Program-made: the position numbers and the translations under genes
Notes under the pieces: generated by a model
Told to the model about the DNA's origin: nothing
Database searches by the model: none
The model's input: only the letters and a program-made list of their open reading frames with translations
In this document: positions 45,768-56,130 of the stretch, piece after piece
Numbering within the stretch: position 1 is the first letter of the stretch
How the letters are laid out: the number at the start of each line of letters is the position of its first letter
Assembly: GCA_963995505.1 (NCBI GenBank)
Contig: OZ023199.1
Span: forward strand, 744,001-808,000
Length of the DNA stretch: 64,000 nt
From: Hypericum androsaemum
Taxonomy: Eukaryota > Streptophyta > Magnoliopsida > Malpighiales > Hypericaceae
Direction of reading: 5' to 3'

Positions 45768-47390
45768 CTAATATTTTCTAACGGGAATACTCTGCTCAAA
45801 TCTGAAGAAGTTCTCAGGATCGACGGCCGTTTTAACTTTGACGAGCCTGTTGAAATTCCCCTTGTAGAACCTCAGACCGTAAGTGGTTGCAGCATCCCGG
45901 AACGAACCATTCCCGCTGCTACCGATGCTGCCAACGTCGAGGTCGCGGTAATTGAGGAATGCTTCCCTCGGATTACTCGACACGTAGGGCGTCGTAGCCT
46001 TGAACAATGTACTTGACAAGTTCACGTAATGTTCTGCAGCATTCTGCCCTTCCTGCTTCCAGGACGTTATGTACTGGATCTTGAAAATGTAGCCAGCCCG
46101 GTGGGGGAACGGAGTTGCAGTCGCAGGGATCTCGCTCATTCTCCCTCCGTAAGGGTTCCATTGCATAATAATCTCCCCTGCCTGTATCAAGGCCTTCCAA
46201 ATCGATTCGAAACCCGCCCTCGAAATAGGCTTCTTCACGTAATCCGACCTGTGCTTGAAGTAACCTGCTGGCCACCCTGCATTCCTATCAATTAAGGAGT
46301 CAAGTGGAGTTCCTTTTGGAATACGGGCCCAGAAAAGAATGGATTCGATCCACCTCATTTCGATGCAGTCCTTGATCTGGACTCCCAATTCAGGGAATCT
46401 ACTACTCATCAGGTTCACCAGATCTTTCGCGCTCCCAAGGTACATCGCGATGAACGACACCTGCACCGTCTTTGTGCCTGCTTTCGATCCATTGACTACA
46501 AAGATCTGGAGCCTGATAAAGAGGCTCGGATCCAGTTTGTCCGCTGCAATTTCCTGCCATTTCAAGACAAGGTCGGTCGCGCCCTGGTCGGTTTTCTTGT
46601 CGACTTGGAAGACCGTCACTTGTTCAGGTACCTGAACAAGTTTGATCTGCCAAGCAACAATAACACCAAAGCTGGCGCCTCCTCCTCCTCGGATGGCCCA
46701 AAACAGGTCCTCTCCCATTGACTTCCTGTCCAGGATCCTGCCCTTGGCATCGACTATTTTCGCATCGACAATGTTGTCAACCGAAAGGCCGTATTTTCTC
46801 ATCATATTTCCGTACCCTCCACCCGAAAAATGCCCGCCTACGCCTAGCGTCGGGCAGACACCGGCAGGGAAAGCATGAACATTGCTTGCATTAGCAATCT
46901 TGTAGTACAGCTCGCCGAGCCACGCGCCAGCCTCGACCCAAGCAGTCTCTTGCTTGATGTCAAGATCGACCGAACGAAGATTGAACATGTCAAGGATCAC
47001 AAAAGGAATGTCCGACGCGTACGAGAGGCCCTCGTAATCGTGCCCGCCGCTCCGGATCCTGATCTGCAATCCGTTCTTCTTGGCACACAGCACAGTGGCT
47101 TGCACATGGGATACGTCCTTGGCAGCTACGATTGCAAGTGGTCTCTGTGGCGACTTCAACACGAAAATTCGCTTGTTCTTCGCGTAGGACTCGAAAACAG
47201 ATTCGAATGACGTGTTTTGGGGAGTGTAAATTGCGCTGCAGATCGGATAGGCTGCGTCCGATTGTGAAGGAAGACATTGCAGGAAGTTGTTACCTTGGTT
47301 TCCTGCTGAAATGGTAACAGCAGCAGAGGCCAAAAAGATTGACAACAGAACAAGTTTTGAAGATTCTGAGTTCCTCATTCTAATGAACAT
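45768..47390 (-). CDS. BBE-5: berberine-bridge-enzyme-like FAD-linked oxidase
   Basis: A single-exon gene of 540 residues. Two starts are possible: 47390 (MFIRMRNSES) or 47378 (MRNSES); BBE-1 has MRMRNSES at the same place. The signal peptide is LVLLSIFLASAAVTISA. The FAD domain holds His117 (SGGHDYEG), Tyr119 and Cys179 ([16 protein letters not shown]). It retains MQWNPYGGRMSEI and NYRDLDVG. Compared with BBE-4 it differs most in the region after the FAD domain (WARIPKGTPLDSLIDRNAG against WYRIPKGTPLETLIDRKTP), which lines the substrate pocket, so specificity may differ. It is a near neighbour, same strand, of BBE-4. No frame damage is seen. Confidence 0.94.
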   Translation of the reverse strand: MFIRMRNSESSKLVLLSIFLASAAVTISAGNQGNNFLQCLPSQSDAAYPICSAIYTPQNTSFESVFESYAKNKRIFVLKSPQRPLAIVAAKDVSHVQATVLCAKKNGLQIRIRSGGHDYEGLSYASDIPFVILDMFNLRSVDLDIKQETAWVEAGAWLGELYYKIANASNVHAFPAGVCPTLGVGGHFSGGGYGNMMRKYGLSVDNIVDAKIVDAKGRILDRKSMGEDLFWAIRGGGGASFGVIVAWQIKLVQVPEQVTVFQVDKKTDQGATDLVLKWQEIAADKLDPSLFIRLQIFVVNGSKAGTKTVQVSFIAMYLGSAKDLVNLMSSRFPELGVQIKDCIEMRWIESILFWARIPKGTPLDSLIDRNAGWPAGYFKHRSDYVKKPISRAGFESIWKALIQAGEIIMQWNPYGGRMSEIPATATPFPHRAGYIFKIQYITSWKQEGQNAAEHYVNLSSTLFKATTPYVSSNPREAFLNYRDLDVGSIGSSGNGSFRDAATTYGLRFYKGNFNRLVKVKTAVDPENFFRFEQSIPVRKY

Positions 47391-47459
47391 TTCTCTTTTT
47401 TTTTCTATAACTTTTTGGTATTCGTGTTTTGGTATGTTTTCCTCAGCAGGTTGAGTTAG

Positions 47460-47467
47460 TTATATAT
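47460..47467 (-). promoter_or_regulatory. TATA box of BBE-5
   Basis: The - strand reads CCAATATATAACTAAC, about 70 bases before the start codon at 47390. The same arrangement is found upstream of BBE-1. Confidence 0.65.
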
Positions 47468-47930
47468 TGGAAAATTTGATCAGTTTCGAATCCTTTAAAA
47501 AAAGCATGTCAATAAGACCAAATCTTAAACGACCAAAAATGGACCGAATGACGAGATTTCATCGCACCGACTATGGTAGTCGCTTGACCAAAAGACTAAT
47601 ATTGTTATGATTATTTAATTTAATAACTAAAAAATATGGGTAGCTTCTATATCAATCAAAATAATATGTTTTTTCCCCTTAAATCTTAGGCTTAACATGG
47701 AAAAGACTAATAAATTAGAATAGATCTGATTTTGCTACATTATAACTGGTAATAATTACCATGGGTGGGCGATGCGGTGGAGGGATGCATATAGAATTCG
47801 TCTTTATCAAATTCTTGTCTAATTCAATTCATGTCTAGGGGAGACGTGTGGTCAAATTCGGGTTATGTTTTTAAAATTTCTGTGTTTTTTGACTTATGAC
47901 ATTTTTGTTTCTTCGTAAATATTGTCCCGT
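47468..47930. other. BBE-5 upstream region
   Basis: Bases 47540-47690 match the BBE-1 promoter (GGACC-AATGACGAGATTTCA, then TTGACTATGATTATTTAATTTAATAACTAAAAAA). About 100 extra bases at 47480-47540 are present here only. Confidence 0.6.
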
Positions 47931-48169
47931 CATGTCTGTATTTGACCTATATAAGGGGTCATAAACAGCTGTCTGATATTATACGAAAAAATTAAGAATT
48001 TTTAACTTTGAGCAGGTTTGGTCGGTTCAATACGATTTTATTATTCAGTGTGCCTCTGATAAATACGGTTCAATACGATTTCTTTGAGACATCAATAAAT
48101 TTGTTGTTATCTATCTCTATCAGATCTCTGATATTATGCCGAATCAACAGATTCGTCGATACCTATCCT
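47931..48169. repeat. Direct repeat, left copy (about 239 bp)
   Basis: CATGTCTGTATTTGACCTATATAAGGGG through CGATACCTATCC recurs at 48775-49010. It has a TATA-like TATATAAGGGG near 47949. The pair flanks a LINE fragment. Confidence 0.88.
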
Positions 48170-48774
48170 AGAAGAAGAATCGTCTTCCATTTCCCAAAGT
48201 TTCGGAGCCAATCCAACAATCATCCTAGAAGAAGAATCGTCTTCCATTTCCCAATTTAAGGAAAAACCCCTCCAAGAAAGCAGCCTTAATTGTGTCCCCA
48301 ACTCTTGCCACCTTGCTAATATTCTCCCAATTGCTCCCGGTAGCACCACGTGGAAAGGAAAGAGTGGAGCTCTTCCTAAAAGAGTGGATTCCGGAGACCA
48401 CCTTAACCCACAGGGATCCATCATCATAGCAAAATTTCCAATACCACTTGAGGAGGAGAGATGAACTCATTAACCCCAACGATTCAATTCCCAAAACCAC
48501 CCATATCCTTTGGACAACGGACCACTTTCCATTTGACCATTGAAGCTTTAGACACATCCACATCTCCGGACGAAAGGAAATGTCGTAATATTTTCTCAAT
48601 GTCCTCGCAAATACCAGCCGGAAGAAGGAACAAAGAAAGGAAGTAGATAGGAAGGCAGGAGAGGACCGGCTTTATCAAAATAACTCTCCCACCAAAAGAG
48701 AGCAAATTTCCTTTCCAATTACCCAGTCTCTTATCAATCACTGTTGCATTCCCATCTTCTTGCCAAAACAGCCA
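48170..48774 (-). pseudogene. LINE (L1-type) fragment, reverse transcriptase C-terminal region
   Basis: On the - strand it reads RLGNWKGNLLSFGGRVILIK, PVLSCLPIYFLSLFLLPAGI, IEKILRHFLSSG and KWKVVRCPKDMGGFGN. This is the segment after the reverse transcriptase core in plant LINEs. A frameshift separates it from the downstream LGIESLGLMSSSLLLKW part. A 59-base tandem duplication (AGAAGAAGAATCGTCTTCC) lies at its 3' end. No tail or target duplication of its own is seen. Confidence 0.88.
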
Positions 48775-49010
48775 CATGTCTGTATTTATATAAGGGGGCA
48801 TAAACAGCTGTCTGATATTATACGAAAAAATTAAGAATTTTTAACTTTGAGCGGGTTGCTCGATTCAATACGATTTTATTATCCAGTGTGTCTCTGATAA
48901 ATTGAAAAATATTATTTCTGGCATCTTGAGACATCAATAAATTTGTTGTTATCTATCTCTATCAGATCTCTGATATTATGTCGAATCAACAGAGTCGTCG
49001 ATACCTATCC
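48775..49010. repeat. Direct repeat, right copy (about 236 bp)
   Basis: It matches 47931-48169 with a few substitutions and a short internal difference around 48905-48925. Confidence 0.88.
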
Positions 49011-50039
49011 TTAACCTATTTTTTGTAATATCGGTAAATTGACGGATCACGTGAAGCCTATCAATCTACACTGCGTCAGTGGGTTTGATTTCAAGGCGCA
49101 GAAGAGAACCAAAAATAAATTGGAATGGGTAGGAATTGGAAAACTATTGAATTCCAGCATTTTGTTTTTTAAAAGGTAAAGTGAAATTTTATTGATCTTG
49201 TAAAGTAGTTACACCGTAATTGTGTACGTAAAATGAAAGTGTAGTAAATACAGTTGAAATTTTGCAATAACAGATCGATTTTCGAAATCCCCCATTTTGT
49301 GAGTTCAGTAAATAATAAGTCTATTTACCGGGAATCGATTGTCTAGATAGTTACACCTCATGACAGTTAATAACGAATTTATATCGCGATTCAACGTAAG
49401 AAATTGAAATAACAATCCTGGTGTAACGTTTTTCAGATTATAAAGTTGACTTTGATTGTAGCTGTGATCTCTTTACTATTTTTGACAGAATTAACAATTG
49501 GATCCATTTCAACGTAAGAAATTCAAATCGATGGACCATTATTAGAAAATAAAGAATGCTTGCATTCTTATTTATTTTGTGCACAATTATTTGAAGATTT
49601 GGCAAATTTTGGGATGAAATATCATAATACGGAAAATACCCCGCAAGGAACCGTACCCAGATTTGGGATCTGGATCTGGATCTGTTTGTACGTAGAGGCA
49701 AGTTCAATCATTAACAACGTGGGCTTGAATCGGATGAACGTTTTAAAACTTTAACTGAGGATTGGGTAGGGGCCGCGCGAACGCAGGCCCCCTCTGCCAC
49801 AAATTATGACTTAGGCTCTACCTCATTGGGGAGACCTTAAGCCCGCACCCCTCCCAAGTGCAATGGAAGTCACGGGCCTAGGCCATGGGCCTTATTGATC
49901 CCCCATTGACTCCGTCCAGGTAAGTATGTTGCAATGTGGGCAGGATATCTTATTTTATAGCCACTTCCCCTTGTGCCTACTATTGCTATTTCTGATGTGG
50001 TACAATGAAATGAATAATAAATCCACATTAAGACTTCCT
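49011..50039. other. Spacer
   Basis: AT-rich to 49640. A GC-rich piece at 49755-49920 (GGGGCCGCGCGAACGCAGGCCCCCTC, then CCAAGTGCAATGGAAGTCACGGGCC) looks like a repeat or SINE body, but I cannot place it. No gene. Confidence 0.4.
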
Positions 50040-50255
50040 TCCCTCTACCGACACCGGCAGGGAAGGCATGGAACTTGCTTCCATTGCCAATGCTGTAGTT
50101 ACAGCTCGCCTGTCGTTGCCTCGGATTGGATCCACGGCGATGTTGATGCCTATATCCCTGGGATTGAACATGTCAACCATGAGATAAGGGTCCTTGGAGG
50201 TGTACAAGAGGCCCTCGTAGTCGTAGCGGCCGTTTCGGGTCCGGACCATGGAAAT
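50040..50255 (-). pseudogene. BBE-like relic with altered flavin-linking motif
   Basis: On the - strand the text RTRNGRYDYEGLLYTSKDPY with LMVDMFNPRDIGINI matches the BBE-like block around the flavin His. Here SGGHDYEG has become NGRYDYEG, so the His is Tyr. A frameshift follows and SIGNGSKFHAFPAGVG continues in another frame. It is a separate subfamily from BBE-4 and BBE-5 (TSKDPY against ASDIPF). Only about 70 codons remain. Confidence 0.85.
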
Positions 50256-50282
50256 AAGTGATCAAAGCTTGGGAATCCTGCT

Positions 50283-50601
50283 TGATAAAATTTGAGATTG
50301 GAGAAATATCTGAATTTTCTCATTGAATAATTACGGAGCTTACATATTTATATTACAAGAGTTGTAACAAACTAAACAAACAAACTAAAACGTGGCAGCA
50401 TGTTCAACTATCTCCAATATTATAGGAGTTGTGGGCTTGTGGACGTGGCAGCCGTCATAGATCAAAAAGATCCGAATTGTAGTTGCTGAAGAGAATTATG
50501 GTGATCGTGAGAGACGTGTCATGATTGTCTCCTGACTGATAGAGAGGTCGTTGCCAAGGAGGAGGAGCTGGAATCTTCCGGGAATATCGGAATATTTGAC
50601 A
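50283..50601 (-). repeat. LTR, left copy (319 bp)
   Basis: It runs from TGATAAAATTTGAG to GGAATATTTGACA, with TG and CA ends. Confidence 0.92.
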
Positions 50602-51022
50602 CACTCCCGCAAGTTGGAAGGCGAGGTGAACAAATATCGAGCATTCCAACTTGAACATCATGAAACTGAGCCGCTTGGCCAAGAGAGCGTACTTGAAGCA
50701 TTGTCGTGAGGTTGAAGTAACGCCATTAGATTGAAACACTACTCCGAGGACAATTGAAGATGAGAGAGGATTGGAGAGCAACGCATCAGAAGGATTTGTG
50801 ACGGCCATAGCTGCTATGATCAACCTAGCTTGTAGTCACGGGAAGAAAGAATTTTTAGGCGTTGTGCTTATTGAAGCACTTGATACGATTAGTGATCTGA
50901 TTGGAGAGGGATTCATCGTAAAGATTAGTGACAGCCATAGCCGCTTTGAGATCGACTTGGCTCTTGATCACGAAGAAGAATAAATCTTTAGGTATTGATG
51001 TATCTAAAGTGCTCTGATACCA

Positions 51023-51341
51023 TGATAAAATTTGAGATTGGAGAATTATCTGAATTTTCTCATTGAATAATTACGGAGCTTACATATTTATATTACAAGA
51101 GTTGTAACAAATTAAACAAACAAACTAAAACGTGGCAGCATGTTCAACCATCTCCAATATTATAGGAGTTATGGGTTTGTGGACGTGGCAGCCTTCATGG
51201 ATCAAAAAGATCCAAATTGTAGTTGCTGAAAAGAATTATGGTGATCGTGAGAGACGTGTCATGATTATCTCCTGACTGATAGAGAGGTCGTTGCCAAGAA
51301 GGAGGAGCTGGAATCTTCCGGAAATATCGGGATATTTGACA
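51023..51341 (-). repeat. LTR, right copy (319 bp)
   Basis: Same length as the left copy and differing at only about a dozen positions by eye. Confidence 0.92.
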
Positions 51342-51694
51342 CTCCTTGTTGGTCACCAGCACGAAGCCAAACCTCAAGCCTCGTTTTGATAATTTGGTTG
51401 GTATGTAAGAATTTGCAATTTTGTTTTCAGATATATCAGGTGGTGCTCAGGGACGAGGGTAGAGATTGGAGAACGAAGCATGCGGTTACTAACATATAGT
51501 TTTCGATAAAGAATGCTTGTTTAAGACTCATTTATTTATTTGTTTCACATTTCTTATTTCTGGGACGTGACATAAGCATAACTAGTTCAGGCTTCCAACC
51601 GATTGAAAAAACAAGAAATAGAAAAACATCTTGGTGATGGTCATTCAGGGATAATCCAGACCAGAATGACCACTCGGACTTAATTTGAACTTGA
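51342..51694. other. Downstream region of BAHD-C
   Basis: Bases 51610-51694 are the 3' UTR shared with BAHD-B (inverted). The stretch to the left has no recognised content. Confidence 0.5.
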
Positions 51695-53122
51695 TCAAGG
51701 CATTACACTCGGGTTCGGGGAAGCGAACTCAAGAAACTCCTGATCCTGCTCAACCATATCCATCACCTCTTCCTCGAATTCCACCCATGCCTCCACTGCT
51801 CTATTGTTCTGGTCTGGCTTATAATCCTTCAAAACTGTGATGGACATGGGCCCATTACAAGGATTGTCTCCACTAGCTTCTCCATTTAAAGCAGACCAAA
51901 CTGGCGTTCCCCATCCATAATCAAGAAGATCAAATCCGAATTTAAGCCAACTAGTGAACCTATACACGTCGGGGTTTGTCGCCTCGAGAAGATCTGCAAC
52001 GAGGCTTAGATTTTCCATGGTTTTCGCTAGGCCCTTGCCGCCCATTGTACTCTTGACGCTCTTGTCATTGATTTTCGCCACTCCGTCTCTCTCAAGGGCC
52101 ACCAACCAGTCCAATCCTATGTTCTCTTCGATGTCGTTCGGGTTACCATGGTAGCTGATTAAGGACTTAAGAGCCTGCTTGATCTCGTCGGACCCTTTCG
52201 TCGGGCTGTAGTAAGACATAGCGGAGTCGAAAAGGTTGCCAATGGAGTTTATTTGTAGCCTTGGCCTAGTCCTTGTTCTGATGTTCACTTTCTGAACGAT
52301 AGCTGTTGGTTTCGGGTGATTTGATATTGACCTTGAAGCCTCCATAGCCGATTTCAAAAGAAAAGCTTGCACCGCCTCCGTTCGACTTGGGTACTCCACT
52401 TGCTCGCTTCTTGCTTTGGTTCTCAGCTCCTTAACTGCATTCCCACCAAACACAAACCTTCTCCGGCTGTACCGCTGACCCGACGACCCGAACCACAGGC
52501 TGTTGACCAGTTGTGTGCCGAGTGGAGAGAAAGGATGTTGCGGAGGGAATAAAGAGGAAGCTTCGTGAAAGTTGGGCAGCATGATTCCGTTGCTAGAGCC
52601 TCTCGAAATGGCGGCCCAAGTGCTCGCGAAGCATCTCCCACTTCCGCCATCGATGAGCTTGTGGAGCAAGCAAATCCCAAGAGCCAATCCGCCACAATCA
52701 AATATGTTCAGTTGGACTGCGACCTGTGGCACATTCGGGTCCTCTTGTAAGCAAAAGCTCTGGCATGGCAGCAACTGGTTGAGCCCCTGAAGCCGCGGCT
52801 TCGCGAGGAATTCGGACATTCGGCCTTCGACCCGAGCTTCGGTGTATGGTGCTCCCTCTAGGTAATCATGGACGACATGGTTATCCACTATCCTCCCTGA
52901 GAAAGGGTAGAACTCTTCTAGGGTTTTTGAGAGTGACCATTTTAGCTGATTTGAGATTGGAGTTGTTCTTCTCAAGTTGGGATCGTTCATGGGGTAGAAG
53001 AGAATCAGCGGTGAATAGAATGGAGGAGTTAGCTGGTCCTTGAAAGACAGCTTCAAGGGCTTCGGACGATGAGTAAGTGAAGATGGTCGGACATGGTTCA
53101 CTGTGCATATTGCGACGTCCAT
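51695..53122 (-). CDS. BAHD-C: BAHD-family acyltransferase
   Basis: A single-exon gene of 475 residues, somewhat longer than the usual 430-460. The enzyme should transfer an acyl group from acyl-CoA to a hydroxyl or amine in the cytosol. The catalytic HxxxD is HKLID at 154-158, and the structural DFGWG motif is present as DYGWG at 401-405. There is no signal peptide. The pattern KPLKLSFKDQL near the start and the LLHKLIDGG block resemble vinorine-synthase-like BAHD enzymes, which act on alkaloids and terpenoids, but the acceptor cannot be told from this. No stop or frameshift is present, unlike BAHD-B and BAHD-A, so this is the only intact copy in the window. Confidence 0.94.
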   Translation of the reverse strand: MDVAICTVNHVRPSSLTHRPKPLKLSFKDQLTPPFYSPLILFYPMNDPNLRRTTPISNQLKWSLSKTLEEFYPFSGRIVDNHVVHDYLEGAPYTEARVEGRMSEFLAKPRLQGLNQLLPCQSFCLQEDPNVPQVAVQLNIFDCGGLALGICLLHKLIDGGSGRCFASTWAAISRGSSNGIMLPNFHEASSLFPPQHPFSPLGTQLVNSLWFGSSGQRYSRRRFVFGGNAVKELRTKARSEQVEYPSRTEAVQAFLLKSAMEASRSISNHPKPTAIVQKVNIRTRTRPRLQINSIGNLFDSAMSYYSPTKGSDEIKQALKSLISYHGNPNDIEENIGLDWLVALERDGVAKINDKSVKSTMGGKGLAKTMENLSLVADLLEATNPDVYRFTSWLKFGFDLLDYGWGTPVWSALNGEASGDNPCNGPMSITVLKDYKPDQNNRAVEAWVEFEEEVMDMVEQDQEFLEFASPNPSVMP

Positions 53123-55029
53123 CTTTTAACTGTTCATTGCATTTACAAGGAAGAAAATTAGTCCATTTTAGCTGGACATATTACCACTATTGATTCTAAA
53201 TTCTCCCATCAGGTCACATAGTTACTACAAACTAAGTTACACTTGCTAACCCAATTATTTGAGTAGTCCCAAAGTGTCATGGTACACTATTAATTTTATC
53301 CACATGTTACGTTATATCACTAATCAGGATTAGAGAGTGTTACCTAATTATTATTAAGATAAAATATTTATCACTTGATCAGAAAAATTAAAATTACAAG
53401 AATTGGATGTGTTTTAATGTGAAAACACGTGGTAAAATATACTTTAACGTTTTATAAAACCATGCATTAAGATATGTCACTAATCGTAAACAACCAATTT
53501 TTTAAAAATGGACCGATTCTGATTTCTGTTGAATCTTGATTTAATTGGTTGGACAGTTTGTATCAAAAAAAAATTTGAAAGATAAATGTCAAGGATTGAA
53601 CCTTTAACCTTTTTGAAATTACGCAACGCTTATGTCGCTAGGCCAAATGTCCATTGACTTGTATCAAAATTATAATTTAATCACTCTTATCTAACAAATG
53701 CAAAAGAAATGGTGATTTGGTTTAAACTAATTAGTGCGATCTGTTAAATCAATGATCAACAATATTAATTTTCGATCCAAGCATTTTCTAAGTTTTTTAT
53801 AACTATGATCTAATATTAGTGTTGGGTAGTGATACAACAGATGAAACTGTTGATCGGACCGTGAATTTTAAAGCATGATACACAACAACCAAAAGATCTT
53901 GATCCAAGCAGCAGGAAACAATTGATGTACCCGAACCAAGCAACATAAAGGTGACCTTATTCAATGACCGGAAGCCGTGTACGGTAAAACCTCCTATAAA
54001 GTAATATCCGTGGAATCGAAAAAACTATCACTTTAAAAAAATTATCATAAGAGAGGTTTTACTTTTTTTTTTACTTCAAAATTATTAAAATTATTTTTTT
54101 GTCAATAAATACGTAAAATACCAAAAATTATGTTTTCTATATTCAAATCAGCTAAAATTTAGGATTATAGCGTTATTCAAATGCAATATTTGATTGAGAT
54201 TTTTTTTAACAAGAAGACAATGATAACAAGGACCATTTGAATATAATTTAGAATATGAAAGATGATCAAGAATTTATCAAAGAAGTAAGTGTAGCACAAA
54301 TTGTATCTTAAAATAATTCCACAATAGTAAAATATGTAAAATATATGTATTTATTCAAAAATATCACTTTATGCGAAAGTTGGGACCGAGATTTGCCATT
54401 AACATCTTTTGAAAAAATATTAGTTATTACGATAGAGAGTTATTGAATTCTAATATTGGTCCCGACTCGAGATCGAGACATTTTATCAGTTTAGAGAAAT
54501 TATCACTAAAAAAATATCACTTTACAGATGTTTTACTAGATTAGCAGCATACCCGAAGTGCCATTCATGTTTTGGTTGCTGCAAATTAAAATTTATAAAC
54601 TAACGGCAGTTGAATTTTTTTTAATGTAGTATTGGTTAATTTTTACTAATAGAAAGTGAGAAATTGGTAGAGGCCTTTCCTACAAAGGTAGATTCTGAAT
54701 GATGCATGTTCACTAAAAAAATTAATATTGCAAAGGTTTTTTAGTCTTGTGAGAGGACAAAAGTATGATAAGTTGTTTTAGTCCGTGCTTAATCATCGAT
54801 TCAAGTCTTGTTAAAAGTAAAATCTATAATCCATGTAATCTGGTTGGTCACGATACTTAATCTTTCATCCATCAATTTTTTTAAACATATATTTAGTGAG
54901 AAAACGCTCAATTTGAAATTTGAACTACAAAATTATATACAACTGTACCTTTCAACTTGTATGGTCTGTAATTGCCCCATGTGATATTTTTTTAGGGGAA
55001 TTGCCCCATGTGATAGATTAAACAGTTTA
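53123..55029 (-). other. BAHD-C upstream region with inserted DNA
   Basis: Only parts match the BAHD-B upstream block (for example TTATTTGAG and the ACATGTTACGTTATATCACTAATC stretch). About 1.2 kb around 53760-54960 is extra. A SINE-like piece lies at 53585-53660. AT-rich, no other gene seen. Confidence 0.5.
53585..53660 (-). repeat. tRNA-related SINE fragment
   Basis: On the - strand the sequence reads TTTGGCCTAGCGACATAAGC, then GTTGCGTAATTTC and AAAGGTTCAATCCTTGAC. The end is a near match to a polymerase III B box (GGTTCAATCC), and the first part resembles the A-box region of plant SINEs. It is short, and target duplications were not found. Confidence 0.55.
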
Positions 55030-55370
55030 TACATTAAGATCCGGATATTTTTTCACTTGTCTCTACTAAATTTTAAAATTTCCACCAATAAATATATTTT
55101 TCATAATATGCATGTACATTTTTTTCATTATATTATAGAACATTAGTTAATTTACCATGCTCACTCATTTTAAAATTTTCATTTGTATTCTAACTTTCAA
55201 TGATATGTATAATTCTTTTAAATAAAAATATATTTTAGGAAGTCACCGTGTTCAAGGTTTGATTTCAAGTTAGAAAAAAAATCATGGGGTTACCTTAGAT
55301 TTGATGAGAGATGCTTGAAGCAACTGGCAGTTGATAAAGTTGGAACTTGGATTCGTCAAGCTCGGTCCTG
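55030..55370 (-). repeat. Block C: far end of the BAHD upstream copy, inverted
   Basis: The reverse complement matches 39220-39640: the GATGCTTGAAGCAACT and ATGGGGTTACCTTAGA sides, and CTCTACTAAATTTTAAAATT. It shows that BAHD-C was duplicated together with its upstream DNA. Confidence 0.75.
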
Positions 55371-55689
55371 CCAACAAATGACTAAATATTAAAGGTTAAA
55401 AAATCTGAGAAATGAACACCAACAAATATCTCACAATTTTATTATCTCTTACAAATATTTTCACCCAATATTTTATCTCCTCTTCTATTGGTGGAACTAT
55501 TTTCTTATTCTTCTTCTTGATTTTTTGTGTGGTATTTCCTTAGTGGGATAACTTTCTTTTCTGTGGGATATATTGAAGGAGGTACGTTTCCTAGATCAAA
55601 CTATATTCCACCAAAATACGATCTTACGTCCTATTGCAAAATGCATATTATATGCATCGCCCAATATTTACAGTGTATACAACTAACCT
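55371..55689. other. Spacer, no gene seen
   Basis: Pyrimidine-rich and AT-rich DNA, ending where LINE homology begins. Confidence 0.4.
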
Positions 55690-56130
55690 ATGCTGGCAAG
55701 AAGTGGGTGTTTGATAGAGTGGTGGCAAAGACTTTCTACGAGTCCTGGATGAGCTTGGTGGGAGGTGGAGTGTTCAAAAGATTTCGTTTGCTATCTATGC
55801 AATAATATTGTGGAATCTGTGGTTGCTTCGAAATAGGGCCATCTTCCAAGGACCTGGTGCTATTCATTATTTCACTTGGTGATTTAATTGTCCGTGGTGC
55901 AGCGCAATGGAGTAACCTCCCATGTGTCGGTTAAGGAGATCTCAATGCTGGTTATTATATTTGTTATGCAATCGCCTGCTAGACTATTGCATCAGGAATC
56001 TTCTTGGGCCTTTGTTATGTTTTGATTTGGCATTGGCGTTTTAGGCAGGATCAGGGGAGGTCTTTGTCATTGTAAACACTAATTATATATGTGTGTGTGA
56101 GCGCGCGCGAGTAAAATCATGTATCAAAAA
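55690..56130 (+). pseudogene. LINE 3' end relic
   Basis: One frame reads KISFAIYAIILWNLWLLRNR followed by AIFQGPGAIHYFTW. This is the typical block near the C-terminus of plant L1-type ORF2 (ILWxLWxxRNxxIF). Other frames hold further pieces, so it is broken. It ends in GT-rich and A-rich simple sequence (TCAAAAAAACAAACAAAAAAA), as expected of a LINE tail. Confidence 0.75.

Larger units (their letters stand above)
50283..51341 (-). mobile_element. Non-autonomous copia-type TRIM-like element (1059 bp)
   Basis: Two 319-base LTRs (50283-50601 and 51023-51341) flank 421 bases. On the - strand the interior starts with TGGTATCAGAGC (51011-51022), the initiator-tRNA primer site, and ends with CAACTTGCGGGAG, a weak polypurine tract. 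The flanks CTGCT and CTCCT match at 4 of 5 positions. The interior end reads like a worn copia C-terminus (LDICSPRLPTCG). No enzymes are encoded. Confidence 0.92.
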
